Source: Caulobacter ginsengisoli (lineage in GTDB: Bacteria > Pseudomonadota > Alphaproteobacteria > Caulobacterales > Caulobacteraceae). Taken from it: a DNA stretch of 64,000 nt. Below the pieces are notes generated by a model, which made no database searches, was not told the origin of the DNA, and worked only from the letters and a program-made list of their open reading frames with translations. The position numbers were made by a program, and so were the translations under genes. Positions 7,830-15,906 of the stretch are shown here, one piece after another. Location: NCBI RefSeq assembly GCF_030814835.1, contig NZ_JAUSVS010000012.1, forward strand, positions 62,001 through 126,000, in the 5' to 3' direction. Numbering within the stretch: the stretch's first letter is position 1; every line of letters starts with the position of its first letter.

Positions 7830-9284
7830 TCATGCTGGAAAACCCACATGCCAGCGGACCGCCTGGGGTTCGAAGACCAGGCTGGCCTGACCCTTCACCG
7901 CCCGGGGGGTCAGCTGCTCCAGCAGCAGCCGGCCAAAGCCGCGCCGACGTCCCGCGGGCGCCTCGCTCATCGGCCGGTCCAGCGTCTCGTCCCAGGTCAC
8001 CTCGATCCGGGGGGCGCCGTCCGGCCCCTCCAGCCTGCGCCAGCTCAACGTGATCTGGCCGCCCAACTCGCTGAGCGCGCCATACTTGGCCGCGTTGGTG
8101 GCCAGTTCGTGGATGGCCAGGGCCAGGTACTGGCCGGTCTCCGGCCCCACATCCAGGGAGGGCCCCTCGATCCGCAGCCGATCGCCGGCCTCGGGGGCCA
8201 GATGGGCCAGCTGGCTGCGGGCCAGGGTGTCCAGGTCGACCCCCCGCCAGTCATGGCTGATCAGCAGGTCATAGGCCTGGCCCAGCGCCGTCAGCCGCGC
8301 CCCGAACCGCTGGCTGAACTCCTTGGGCACGCCCTCGGCCTTGGCGGTCTGGCGGGCGATGCCGTCGACCATCGACAGCAGGTTGCGCGAGCGGTGGGCC
8401 AGTTCGCGCAGGATCACCTGCAGATGGTCCTGCTGGCGCTTCTGCTCGCTGATGTCGACGGCGGCGACGAGCAGGCCGGTCGAACCGTCGGCCGCCGCGG
8501 CCGGTGTGACGCGAATCTCGAAATGGCCGGTGTGGTCGTCCATCGGCAGGGCGACCTCGGCCTGCAGCGGCTCGCCGGAGGCCAGCACCTGCTCTTTCAG
8601 CGGCCGCAGCACCGCCTGGGCCTCGGCCGACAGGCATTCGTCGCCCGTGCGGCCCAGCACCGCCCGGGTGAAGGGCGGGCGGGGATTGTGCAGCCAGGTG
8701 AAGCGCAGCGCCTCGTCCTGCTCGAACAGGGTGACGACCGAGCCCTCGGTGGCGATCTGGAACCGCCGCGCCAGGGCCTGGACCTCGGCGGTGCGGTGCT
8801 GGATCTCCGCCTCCAGATTGGCGCGGACGGCGCCCAGCTCTTCCAGGGCCGTGCGGCGGGCGGCGACCTCGGCCATCAGGCTGGCGTTGACGTTGGCCAG
8901 CTGCTCGGGCGAAGGAACGGCCAGCAGCCGGGGCACTACGGGCCAGAGCGCGATGGCGGTGATCAGCGACACCGCCGCCGTCAGGCCCTTGATGACTCCG
9001 TCCGTCCAGTAGGCCGGCCGCCACAGCACCACGATCCCCATCACATGGGTCAGGCCGCAGCCCAGGATGAACAGCACGAAGAGGATGGCGATGCGCCTGT
9101 GCTCGGCGATCAGGTCGGTGCGCCGCCGCACGAAGGCCAGGATGGCCAGCGGAATGCTGAAATAGGCCGCCGCGATGACCAGGTCGGAGATGACGTGCAG
9201 GGCCAGCAAGCCTGGCTGCCAGAGCAGGCAGAAGCCGTGCGGCAGCATGCCGTGGGTGTCGAGAAGCCGGGTGAAACTGTCCAT
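7830..9284 (-). CDS. HWE histidine kinase with ethylene-receptor-like membrane domain
   Basis: 484 aa. Residues 1-120 hold three or four membrane helices with ISDLVIAAAYFSIPLAI and LGCGLTHVMG. These match the plant ETR1 sensor region, including its copper/ethylene-site residues: D34, Y41, I44, P45, C76 and H80 here correspond to D25, Y32, I35, P36, C65 and H69 of ETR1. A coiled coil (125-170), a PAS-like domain (170-280) and an HWE kinase core follow: phospho-His H297 in ELAHRSRNLL, HELATNAAKYG N-box and the TWDE (WxE) motif. Next to a lone receiver. Ligand binding is inferred from residues only. Copper or another small molecule are alternatives. Confidence 0.85.
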   Translation of the reverse strand: MDSFTRLLDTHGMLPHGFCLLWQPGLLALHVISDLVIAAAYFSIPLAILAFVRRRTDLIAEHRRIAILFVLFILGCGLTHVMGIVVLWRPAYWTDGVIKGLTAAVSLITAIALWPVVPRLLAVPSPEQLANVNASLMAEVAARRTALEELGAVRANLEAEIQHRTAEVQALARRFQIATEGSVVTLFEQDEALRFTWLHNPRPPFTRAVLGRTGDECLSAEAQAVLRPLKEQVLASGEPLQAEVALPMDDHTGHFEIRVTPAAAADGSTGLLVAAVDISEQKRQQDHLQVILRELAHRSRNLLSMVDGIARQTAKAEGVPKEFSQRFGARLTALGQAYDLLISHDWRGVDLDTLARSQLAHLAPEAGDRLRIEGPSLDVGPETGQYLALAIHELATNAAKYGALSELGGQITLSWRRLEGPDGAPRIEVTWDETLDRPMSEAPAGRRRGFGRLLLEQLTPRAVKGQASLVFEPQAVRWHVGFPA

Positions 9285-9335
9285 CGGCGCGCCCTTTCGA
9301 CTGAAGAGTCAGCATAGTCCGCAAAAGAGAGGGGG

Positions 9336-9797
9336 CTAAAGGGCCAGCTGCACGCTGTGCTTGACCTCTTCCAGCACCGCATAGGTGCGGGTCTCGCGCA
9401 CGCCGGGCATGCGCACCAGGATGTCGCCCAGGAAGCGGCGATAGGCGTCCATGTCGGCCACCCGGGCCTTGATCAGATAGTCGAAGCCGCCGGCCACCAT
9501 GTGGCATTCCAGGATCTCGGGCGTGCGGCGCACGGTGGCGGCGAACTGCTCGAACACCTCGCCGGTGGTCCGCTCCAGCAGCACCTCGACGAAGATCAGC
9601 AGCGGCAGGCCGACCTTGTCGGGGTCGAGCAGGGCGGCGTAGCCGACGATGACGCCCCGGTCGCGCAGCCGCTTGATGCGGTCGAAACAGGCGGCCGGCG
9701 ACAGGTTGGCCTGGCGGGCCAGCTCCTGATTGGTGATCCGGCCGTCGGCCTGCAGGATGCGCAGCAGGCGGCGGTCTGTGTCGTCCAGAGCGGACAT
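9336..9797 (-). CDS. Lrp/AsnC family regulator, probable proline-responsive PutR
   Basis: 153 aa. An N-terminal winged helix (LDDTDRRLLRILQADGRITNQELARQ region) and a C-terminal RAM effector domain give normal length for the family. It is divergent from putA, with 110 bases between. The PutA here has no DNA-binding domain, so a separate Lrp-type activator such as PutR is expected. The start at MSALDDTD was chosen over one nine codons upstream because of AGGGAA placed before it. A perfect dyad lies in the shared promoter. Function as PutR is inferred from position. Confidence 0.85.
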   Translation of the reverse strand: MSALDDTDRRLLRILQADGRITNQELARQANLSPAACFDRIKRLRDRGVIVGYAALLDPDKVGLPLLIFVEVLLERTTGEVFEQFAATVRRTPEILECHMVAGGFDYLIKARVADMDAYRRFLGDILVRMPGVRETRTYAVLEEVKHSVQLAL

Positions 9798-9813
9798 GTC
9801 ATTTCCCTTCGGT

Positions 9814-9834
9814 TTGCCGAACAAGCTTCGGCAA
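9814..9834. promoter_or_regulatory. candidate PutR/Lrp operator
   Basis: TTGCCGAA-N5-TTCGGCAA is a perfect 8-bp dyad just upstream of the Lrp-type gene and 73 bases before putA. It is the only strong dyad in the divergent promoter. Confidence 0.6.
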
Positions 9835-9907
9835 TCAGGGTGAAAATGCCAAGCACATTCGGCCAGATCGGCGTTACACCGACGACATTCGTATATTGGA
9901 GGCCGCC

Positions 9908-12904
9908 ATGACCTGGGACGACCTGGACGAGGGCAAGTACCGCGACGAGACCGCCGCCGTGACCGCGCTCTTGGAAGCGGCGCCCCTCGGGTTGGAGGAA
10001 CGCGCCGCCGTCCGCGCCGAGGCCGAGGCCCTGGTCCGCACCGCCCGCCGCTCGGCCCGCCGCCAGGGCGTGGTGGAGAGCTTCCTGCAGGAGTTCTCGC
10101 TGGGCACCAAGGAGGGCCTGGCCCTGATGTGCCTGGCCGAGGCCCTGCTGCGCACGCCCGACGAGGAAACCCGCGACAGGCTGATCGCCGAGAAGATCAG
10201 CAGCGCCGACTGGGCCAGCCATTTCGGCAAGTCGGGCAACCTCTTCGTCAACGCCTCGACCTGGGGCCTGATGCTGACCGGCAAGCTGGTCGATGTCGAC
10301 GAGGAGGCCCGCGCCGACCTGCCGGGCTTCCTCAAGAAGGTGGCGGGCCGGGTGGGCGAGCCGGTGATCCGCGGCGCCGTCGCCGCCGCCATCCGCATCA
10401 TGGGCGAGCAGTTCGTGCTGGGCCGCACCATCGAGGCGGCCATCAAGCGCGCGGCCGGCGAAGGCTATATGTGCAGCTTCGACATGCTGGGCGAGGGGGC
10501 CCGGACGGCCGCCGACGCCGAGCGCTACGAGGCCAGCTACGCCCAGGCCATCGAGACCGTCGGCAAGCTGTCGAACGGGGCGGGACCGGAGGCCGGCCAC
10601 GGCATCTCGGTCAAGCTCTCGGCCCTCTGCCCGCGCTACGAGGACACCCATGCGAGCCGGGTCTGGGCCGAGCTCTATCCCCGCACCCTGCGGCTGGCTG
10701 AGATCGCCGCCCGCCACAACCTCAACTTCACCATCGACGCCGAGGAGGCCGATCGCCTCACCCTGTCGCTGAAGCTGCTCGACCGCCTGGCCCGCGAGCC
10801 GTCGTTGGGCGAATGGCGCGGCCTGGGCCTGGCCGTGCAGGCCTATCAGAAGCGGGCGCCCCGGGTGATCGCCAAGGTCGCCGAGCTGGCCCGCGACAGC
10901 GGCCGGCGGCTGATGGTGCGGCTGGTCAAGGGGGCCTACTGGGACAGCGAGATCAAGCGCGGCCAGGTCAATGGCCGGCCCGACTACCCGGTCTACACCA
11001 CCAAGCCGGCCACCGATCTTTCCTACCTGGTCTGCGCCCGAGCCCTGATCGGCGCGGCGCCGCACCTCTACGCCCAGTTCGCCACCCACAACGCCCACAG
11101 CCTGGCCGCCGTGCGCCGCATGGCCCACACGGCCGGGGTGAAGATCGAGTTCCAGCGGCTGCACGGCATGGGCGAGGCCCTCTACCGCGCCGCCGACGAC
11201 CTCTATGACGGGGTCACCCTGCGGGCCTATGCGCCGGTTGGCGGGCATGAGGATCTGCTGCCCTACCTGGTCCGCCGGTTGCTGGAGAACGGGGCCAACA
11301 CCAGCTTCGTCCACAGCCTGCTCGACGAGAAGGTGCCAGCCGAGGCCGTGGTCGTCGACCCGATCAGCGCCGTCGAGGCGGTCGGCCCGGGGCCGCACCC
11401 GCGCATCGCCAAGCCCTCGGACATCTATGGCGATGAACGGGTCAACTCCTCCGGCGTCGACCTGTCGGTGGGCGCCGAACGCGACCGCCTGACCGCCGCC
11501 GTTGCCGCGCTGGGGACGCTGACCCCGCCACCGGAAACCACGAGCGCGCAGATCGACAAGGCCTTCGCGGCCGCGCGTCTGGCCCAGCCCGCCTGGAACG
11601 CCGCCGACGGTCCCGCCCGCGCCAAGGTGCTGCGGGCCATGGGCGACGCCCTCGAAGCCCACCAGGACCGGCTGATCGCCATCTGCGCCCGCGAGGCCGG
11701 CAAGACCCTGGCCGATGGCGTCGCCGAGGTGCGCGAGGCCGTCGACTTCTGCCGCTACTATGCCCACCTGGCCGAGGAAAAGTTCGCCGCGCCCGAACTG
11801 CTCAAGGGCCCGGTCGGCGAGGTCAATACGCTTAGCCTGCACGGCCGTGGGGTCTTCGTCTGCATCAGTCCGTGGAACTTTCCGCTGGCCATCTTCACCG
11901 GCCAGATCTGCGCGGCGCTCGCCGCCGGCAACGCCGTCCTCGCCAAGCCGGCCGAACAGACCCCGGTCATCGCCGCCGAGGCGGTGAAGCTCTATCACGC
12001 TGCCGGCCTCGACCCCCGCCTGCTGGCCCTCACCCCCGGCCGGGGCGAGACCGTGGGCGCGGCGCTGGTCGCCCATCCCGGCTGCGACGGCGTCGCCTTT
12101 ACCGGCGGCACCGAAACCGCCCGGCGGATCAACACCAGCCTGGCCGGGCGCGAGGGTCCCATCGTCCCCTTCATCGCCGAGACCGGCGGCCTGAACGGCA
12201 TGTTCGTCGACACCACCGCCCAGCGCGAGCAGGTCATCGACGATGTCATCCTCTCCGCCTTCGGCAGCGCCGGCCAGCGCTGCTCGGCCCTGCGCATCCT
12301 GTTCCTGCCCAAGGACACCGCCGAGGGCATGGTGGCGGGTCTGAAGGGCGCCATGGACTGCCTGGTGGTCGGCGACCCGGCCGATCCGGGCACGGATGTC
12401 GGGCCGGTGATCGACGCCGAGGCCAAGGAGGCGCTGGAGAAACACCTGCATCGCCTCAACGCCGAAGCCACCGTGCTGCACCGCCTGGCGGCTCCGGCGG
12501 AAGGGACCTTCTTCGGCCCCGTCCTGGCGGAAATTCCGTCGGCGGACTTCCTGGAGCGCGAGGTGTTCGGGCCGATCCTGCACGTCGTGCGTTATGACCC
12601 GGAGGATCTATCGTCCGTGGCCGGAATGCTGGCGTCGCGGCGCTATGGCCTGACGCTCGGCGTCCACAGCCGTATCGAGGCGTTCGCGCAGGAAGTGGCC
12701 GAACTGGTCCCGGCCGGCAATGTCTACGTCAACCGCTCGATCATCGGGGCGGTGGTCGGGGTGCAGCCGTTCGGCGGCGAGGGGCTGTCGGGGACGGGGC
12801 CGAAGGCGGGTGGGCCGAACGCCCTGTCGCGCTACGCGCTCGAGCGGGCGGTGAGCGTGAACATCACCGCGCAAGGCGGGGACCCGGCGCTGTTGAACCT
12901 TTAG
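9908..12904 (+). CDS. putA: bifunctional proline dehydrogenase / L-glutamate gamma-semialdehyde dehydrogenase
   Basis: 998 aa. Oxidises proline to P5C with FAD, then P5C semialdehyde to glutamate with NAD+. The proline dehydrogenase barrel spans about 80-470 (ISVKLSALCPRYE, RLMVRLVKGAYWDSEIKRGQ, THNAHS, EFQRLHGMGE, YAPVGGHEDLLPYLVRR). The aldehyde dehydrogenase spans about 510-990, with catalytic C792 in GQRCSAL and Glu in ETGGLNG. There is no N-terminal ribbon-helix-helix domain, unlike the trifunctional enterobacterial PutA of about 1,300 aa. The start at MTWDD was chosen because GGAGG lies 6 bases upstream. Likely controlled by the divergent Lrp-type gene. Confidence 0.97.
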   Translation: MTWDDLDEGKYRDETAAVTALLEAAPLGLEERAAVRAEAEALVRTARRSARRQGVVESFLQEFSLGTKEGLALMCLAEALLRTPDEETRDRLIAEKISSADWASHFGKSGNLFVNASTWGLMLTGKLVDVDEEARADLPGFLKKVAGRVGEPVIRGAVAAAIRIMGEQFVLGRTIEAAIKRAAGEGYMCSFDMLGEGARTAADAERYEASYAQAIETVGKLSNGAGPEAGHGISVKLSALCPRYEDTHASRVWAELYPRTLRLAEIAARHNLNFTIDAEEADRLTLSLKLLDRLAREPSLGEWRGLGLAVQAYQKRAPRVIAKVAELARDSGRRLMVRLVKGAYWDSEIKRGQVNGRPDYPVYTTKPATDLSYLVCARALIGAAPHLYAQFATHNAHSLAAVRRMAHTAGVKIEFQRLHGMGEALYRAADDLYDGVTLRAYAPVGGHEDLLPYLVRRLLENGANTSFVHSLLDEKVPAEAVVVDPISAVEAVGPGPHPRIAKPSDIYGDERVNSSGVDLSVGAERDRLTAAVAALGTLTPPPETTSAQIDKAFAAARLAQPAWNAADGPARAKVLRAMGDALEAHQDRLIAICAREAGKTLADGVAEVREAVDFCRYYAHLAEEKFAAPELLKGPVGEVNTLSLHGRGVFVCISPWNFPLAIFTGQICAALAAGNAVLAKPAEQTPVIAAEAVKLYHAAGLDPRLLALTPGRGETVGAALVAHPGCDGVAFTGGTETARRINTSLAGREGPIVPFIAETGGLNGMFVDTTAQREQVIDDVILSAFGSAGQRCSALRILFLPKDTAEGMVAGLKGAMDCLVVGDPADPGTDVGPVIDAEAKEALEKHLHRLNAEATVLHRLAAPAEGTFFGPVLAEIPSADFLEREVFGPILHVVRYDPEDLSSVAGMLASRRYGLTLGVHSRIEAFAQEVAELVPAGNVYVNRSIIGAVVGVQPFGGEGLSGTGPKAGGPNALSRYALERAVSVNITAQGGDPALLNL

Positions 12905-12905
12905 G

Positions 12906-13075
12906 CCCCAAGCCCTTCCCCCGCTGGCGGGGGAAGTGGGCCGACAGCGAAGCTGGAGGCTCGTTGGGGGCCCTTGCGGCGCTGGCCGGCGCACCGGACT
13001 CTCCTGCAAGGACCCCCAACGACCTTCGTCGCTGCGCGCCTCAGGCCACTTCCCCCGCCAGCGGGGGAAGGGCTT
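12906..13075. repeat. long mirrored intergenic repeat between convergent genes
   Basis: Arms at about 12909-12938 and 13046-13075 are perfect inverted 30-mers, each containing CTTCCCCCGCTGGCGGGGGAAG, itself a hairpin. An inner pair (CGTTGGGGG / CCCCCAACG) lies near 12963 and 13013. It lies between putA and the exporter gene and could terminate both. Confidence 0.85.
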
Positions 13076-13082
13076 TTGGCCT

Positions 13083-13643
13083 CTAGCCCAACAGCACCCA
13101 CGCCCCGATCCCCGCGAACGCCGCCGCGGCCGCCCAGCGGATGTATTTCAGCGGCAACCGCGTGGCCGCCGCCTCGCCGATCAGCACCGCCGGGGTGTTG
13201 GCGATCATCATGCCGACTGTCGTCCCGGCGGCGACGAACAGGATCTCGTGGAACCGCGCCGCCAGGGCGATGGTGGCCACCTGGGTCTTGTCGCCCATCT
13301 CCACGAAGAAGAAGGCGATCAGCGTCGCCACGAAGACCGACTGGCCCGAGCGTTCCGGGGGAAGGTCGCTGTCCTCGAACTTGTCGGGGATCAGGGCCCA
13401 GGCGCCAAAGCCGATGAAGGCGATCCCCAGCACCCACTTGACCCACCAGCCCTGCAGGAAACCGCCGGCCAGCGACCCGACGGTCGCCGCCAGCAGGTGG
13501 TTGGCGATGGTGGCGGCGAAAATCCCCAGCAGGATCGGGACGGGCTTGCGCCAGCGCACGGCCAGGCAGAGGGCCAGCAGCATGGTCTTGTCGCCGATTT
13601 CGGCCAGGGCCACGAGGCCGGTCGAGACGAGGAAGGCTTCCAT
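13083..13643 (-). CDS. GDT1/TMEM165 (UPF0016) family divalent-cation exporter, probable Mn2+
   Basis: 186 aa, six predicted membrane helices in two homologous halves, each with the family signature: EIGDKT at 15-20 and EMGDKT at 115-120. Characterised members export Mn2+ or Ca2+, and bacterial ones (MneA type) protect against manganese. The upstream leader carries a yybP-ykoY manganese riboswitch, so Mn2+ export is the best call. The leader, not a promoter operator, is the visible control. Convergent with putA across a mirrored repeat. Confidence 0.92.
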   Translation of the reverse strand: MEAFLVSTGLVALAEIGDKTMLLALCLAVRWRKPVPILLGIFAATIANHLLAATVGSLAGGFLQGWWVKWVLGIAFIGFGAWALIPDKFEDSDLPPERSGQSVFVATLIAFFFVEMGDKTQVATIALAARFHEILFVAAGTTVGMMIANTPAVLIGEAAATRLPLKYIRWAAAAAFAGIGAWVLLG

Positions 13644-13710
13644 CTGAAACTGTCATCCTGCGGGGCCGATCGGACGGACCATTGGCGTTTCGGGCCCACG
13701 GCCCCGCGGC

Positions 13711-13828
13711 CGCACCCGAAAGCCAAAGGTCTCGCCAGGCCTTCTCGCGAAGGTCGCCCGCGCCACGGGTCTCCCCGATTGTGTTGACGCGGGCCCCGCT
13801 GGGTGCGGGCGGCTACTCCCCAGTGACG
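13711..13828 (-). promoter_or_regulatory. yybP-ykoY manganese riboswitch upstream of the GDT1-family exporter
   Basis: On the minus strand the leader contains ACTGGGGAGTAGCC (complement of 13811-13824) and GGCGAGACCTTTGG (complement of 13723-13736). These are the two conserved loop elements of the yybP-ykoY aptamer, which meet to bind Mn2+. GC-rich helices and CGTCAACAC lie between them. Just after the aptamer (13688-13721) a hairpin TTTCGGG...CCCGAAA forms a plausible expression platform about 45 bases before the start codon. Mn2+ is expected to turn the exporter on. Confidence 0.88.
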
Positions 13829-13909
13829 AGGGCCAGATAAGCCTGGGGGACCAAGGATGCAACCGCGAGGGCCTGCGACCCGTTAGCCGGAAGAACATCC
13901 CGGGGGCCC

Positions 13910-15691
13910 ATGACCACACCGCAGATTCTCTCGTTCGGCCTGATCCTGGGCACCGTCGCCGTCTTCGCCTGGGGACGGTTCCGCTATGACCTGGTCGCCC
14001 TGGGCGCGCTGGTGGTCGGGCTGGCCCTGGGCATCGTGCCAGCCAAGAAGGCCTTCGACGGCCTGTCGGACGATATCACCGTCATCATCGCCTCGGCCCT
14101 GATCGTCAGCGCCGCCGTCGCCCGCTCCGGCGCGGTGGAGGTGGCCCTGCGGCCGCTGCTGGGCCGGCTGCCCAACGAGAAGACCCAGGCCCCGGTGCTG
14201 GCCGCTCTGACGGCCCTGCTGTCGATGGTCACCAAGAATGTCGGGGCCCTGGCTATCCTGATGCCACCGGCCCTGCAGCTGGCCAGGCGGACCGGCAGCG
14301 CCCCCTCGCGCCTGTTGATGCCGATGTCCTTCGCGGCCCTGCTGGGCGGCATGGTCACCCTGGTCGGCACCTCGCCCAACATCATCGTCTCGGGCATCCG
14401 CCAGGACATCCTGGGCAAGCCGTTCGGCATGTACGACTACGCCCCGGTCGGACTGATCCTCACCTTCGCGGGCCTGGCCTTCCTGGTGTTCGGCTACCGC
14501 CTGCTGCCGGCCGGGCGCAAGGGGGCCGAGACCATGGACGCCGCCCTGGCCGCCAGCACCTATGTCACCGAGGCCGAGGTCCCCGACCCCTGGCCGGCCG
14601 GACCGATGACCATCGCCGAGCTGCGGCGGCTGGCGGGCGACGATATCGAGGTCACGGCCCTGGAGCGGGGAACCGAGCGCCGCGACGCGCCCCACGCCAA
14701 CTCCAAGGTCGAGCCCGGCGATCGCCTGGTCCTCTCCGGCCCGCAGGAGGTGCTGAACCAGCTGATCGCCGCCGCCCGCCTCAGCCTGCATTCCGACACC
14801 CGCCCCGCCCACCGGCCGAGCCGGTCCGAGGACATCCTGGCGGTCGAGGCCGTGGTTCAGGCCGGCTCAAGCCTGGCCGGCCAGTCGGCCCGCAGGCTGG
14901 CCATCCACAGCGAGCATGGCGTCACCCTGATGGCCGTGGCCCGCAGCGGCCAGCGCCTGACCCGCCGGCTGCACGACACCCCGATCCATGTCGGCGACGT
15001 CCTGATGCTGCAGGGGGCCGAGAGCGTGCTGCCGGGGGTGCTGACCAATCTGGGCCTGCTGCCCCTGGCCCAGCGCGAGGTGCGGCTGGGCGACGCCCGC
15101 TGGCGCTTCCTGCCGATCATCATCCTGGCGGCGGCCATGATCCTGGTGGCGATGAAGATCGTGCCCGTGGCCATCGCCTTCTTCGGGGCGGCGGTGCTGA
15201 TGATCGCCAGCCGCTCCCTGACCATGCGCGAAGCCTACCAGGCCCTGGACGCCCCGGTGCTGATTCTGGTCGCCGCCCTGATTCCGGTCAGCGAGACGGT
15301 GCAGTCGACCGGCGGCACCGCCCTGATCGCCCAGGGCCTGGCCCACCTCTTCCACGGCCTGCCGCCGATGGCCGCCCTGGCCGCCACCATGGTCGTGGCC
15401 ATGGCCGCCACGCCCTTCCTCAACAATGCCGCCACGGTGCTGATCATCGCCCCGGTCGGCGCGGACCTGGCCCAGCGCCTGCATCTCAATCCCGACCCCT
15501 TCCTGATGGCGGTGGCGGTCGGGGCGGCCTGCGACTTCCTCACCCCCATCGGCCACCAGTGCAACACCCTGATCATGGCGCCCGGCGGCTACCGGTTCGG
15601 CGACTATCCCCGGTTGGGGGCGCCCTTATCAGTTCTCGTGGTGGTTTTGGGCGTTCCCTTGATCACGTTTTTTTGGCCTCTGGCGGGGTGA
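13910..15691 (+). CDS. SLC13-family (DASS) permease with RCK-C domains
   Basis: 593 aa. Two blocks of membrane helices (about 1-205 and 400-593) surround a soluble middle region of two TrkA-C/RCK-C-like domains (about 220-390). Family signatures include the TLVGTSPNIIVSG loop in the first half and NNAATVLIIAPVG in the second. Such proteins import dicarboxylates, sulfate or other anions with Na+; the substrate cannot be read from sequence. Divergent from the riboswitch leader, with the promoters sharing the region near 13830-13909. Confidence 0.88.
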   Translation: MTTPQILSFGLILGTVAVFAWGRFRYDLVALGALVVGLALGIVPAKKAFDGLSDDITVIIASALIVSAAVARSGAVEVALRPLLGRLPNEKTQAPVLAALTALLSMVTKNVGALAILMPPALQLARRTGSAPSRLLMPMSFAALLGGMVTLVGTSPNIIVSGIRQDILGKPFGMYDYAPVGLILTFAGLAFLVFGYRLLPAGRKGAETMDAALAASTYVTEAEVPDPWPAGPMTIAELRRLAGDDIEVTALERGTERRDAPHANSKVEPGDRLVLSGPQEVLNQLIAAARLSLHSDTRPAHRPSRSEDILAVEAVVQAGSSLAGQSARRLAIHSEHGVTLMAVARSGQRLTRRLHDTPIHVGDVLMLQGAESVLPGVLTNLGLLPLAQREVRLGDARWRFLPIIILAAAMILVAMKIVPVAIAFFGAAVLMIASRSLTMREAYQALDAPVLILVAALIPVSETVQSTGGTALIAQGLAHLFHGLPPMAALAATMVVAMAATPFLNNAATVLIIAPVGADLAQRLHLNPDPFLMAVAVGAACDFLTPIGHQCNTLIMAPGGYRFGDYPRLGAPLSVLVVVLGVPLITFFWPLAG

Positions 15692-15762
15692 GCGACCATC
15701 CGCCGCTGGGGTCACGCAACCCCCCGATTTTGCTAGGTTCGCGACAGTTCGAAGACAGGCTG

Positions 15763-15778
15763 TTAACACCTTGTTAAC
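15763..15778. promoter_or_regulatory. CtrA binding box upstream of nrdA
   Basis: TTAACACCTTGTTAAC matches the Caulobacter CtrA consensus TTAA-N7-TTAAC perfectly. It lies about 130 bases before the likely nrdA start, suggesting cell-cycle control of deoxynucleotide synthesis. Binding is inferred. Confidence 0.65.
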
Positions 15779-15831
15779 GAAAAACTACCCATGCGGCGAG
15801 TTCGCCTCATTGACGAGTCATTCATCCTCAT

Positions 15832-15892
15832 GCCCCCATATAGTGGGTTATGGGGGCGCTTCGCCCACTACATATGGGGTTTCGGCGAAGCG
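15832..15892. promoter_or_regulatory. paired NrdR-like boxes within two nested hairpins
   Basis: CCCCATATAGTGGG (15834-15847) and CCCACTACATATGGGG (15864-15879) have centres 31 bases apart, three helical turns, as is usual for NrdR box pairs. The same DNA forms two hairpins: GCCCCCATA / TATGGGGGC (15832-15857) and CGCTTCGCC / GGCGAAGCG (15857-15892). NrdR represses ribonucleotide reductase genes when dATP is high. No nrdR gene is in the window. Confidence 0.6.
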
Positions 15893-15906
15893 AACCTTCG
15901 CGCGAA

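Noticed and set aside
9596-12583. A 995-codon open frame antisense to putA
   Set aside because: Typical shadow of a high-GC gene. Composition is Gln/Gly/Arg/His-rich with no domain, while the plus strand clearly encodes PutA.
9908-12904. Trifunctional PutA with DNA-binding domain
   Set aside because: The protein starts directly with the dehydrogenase part and is about 300 residues too short; no ribbon-helix-helix is present.
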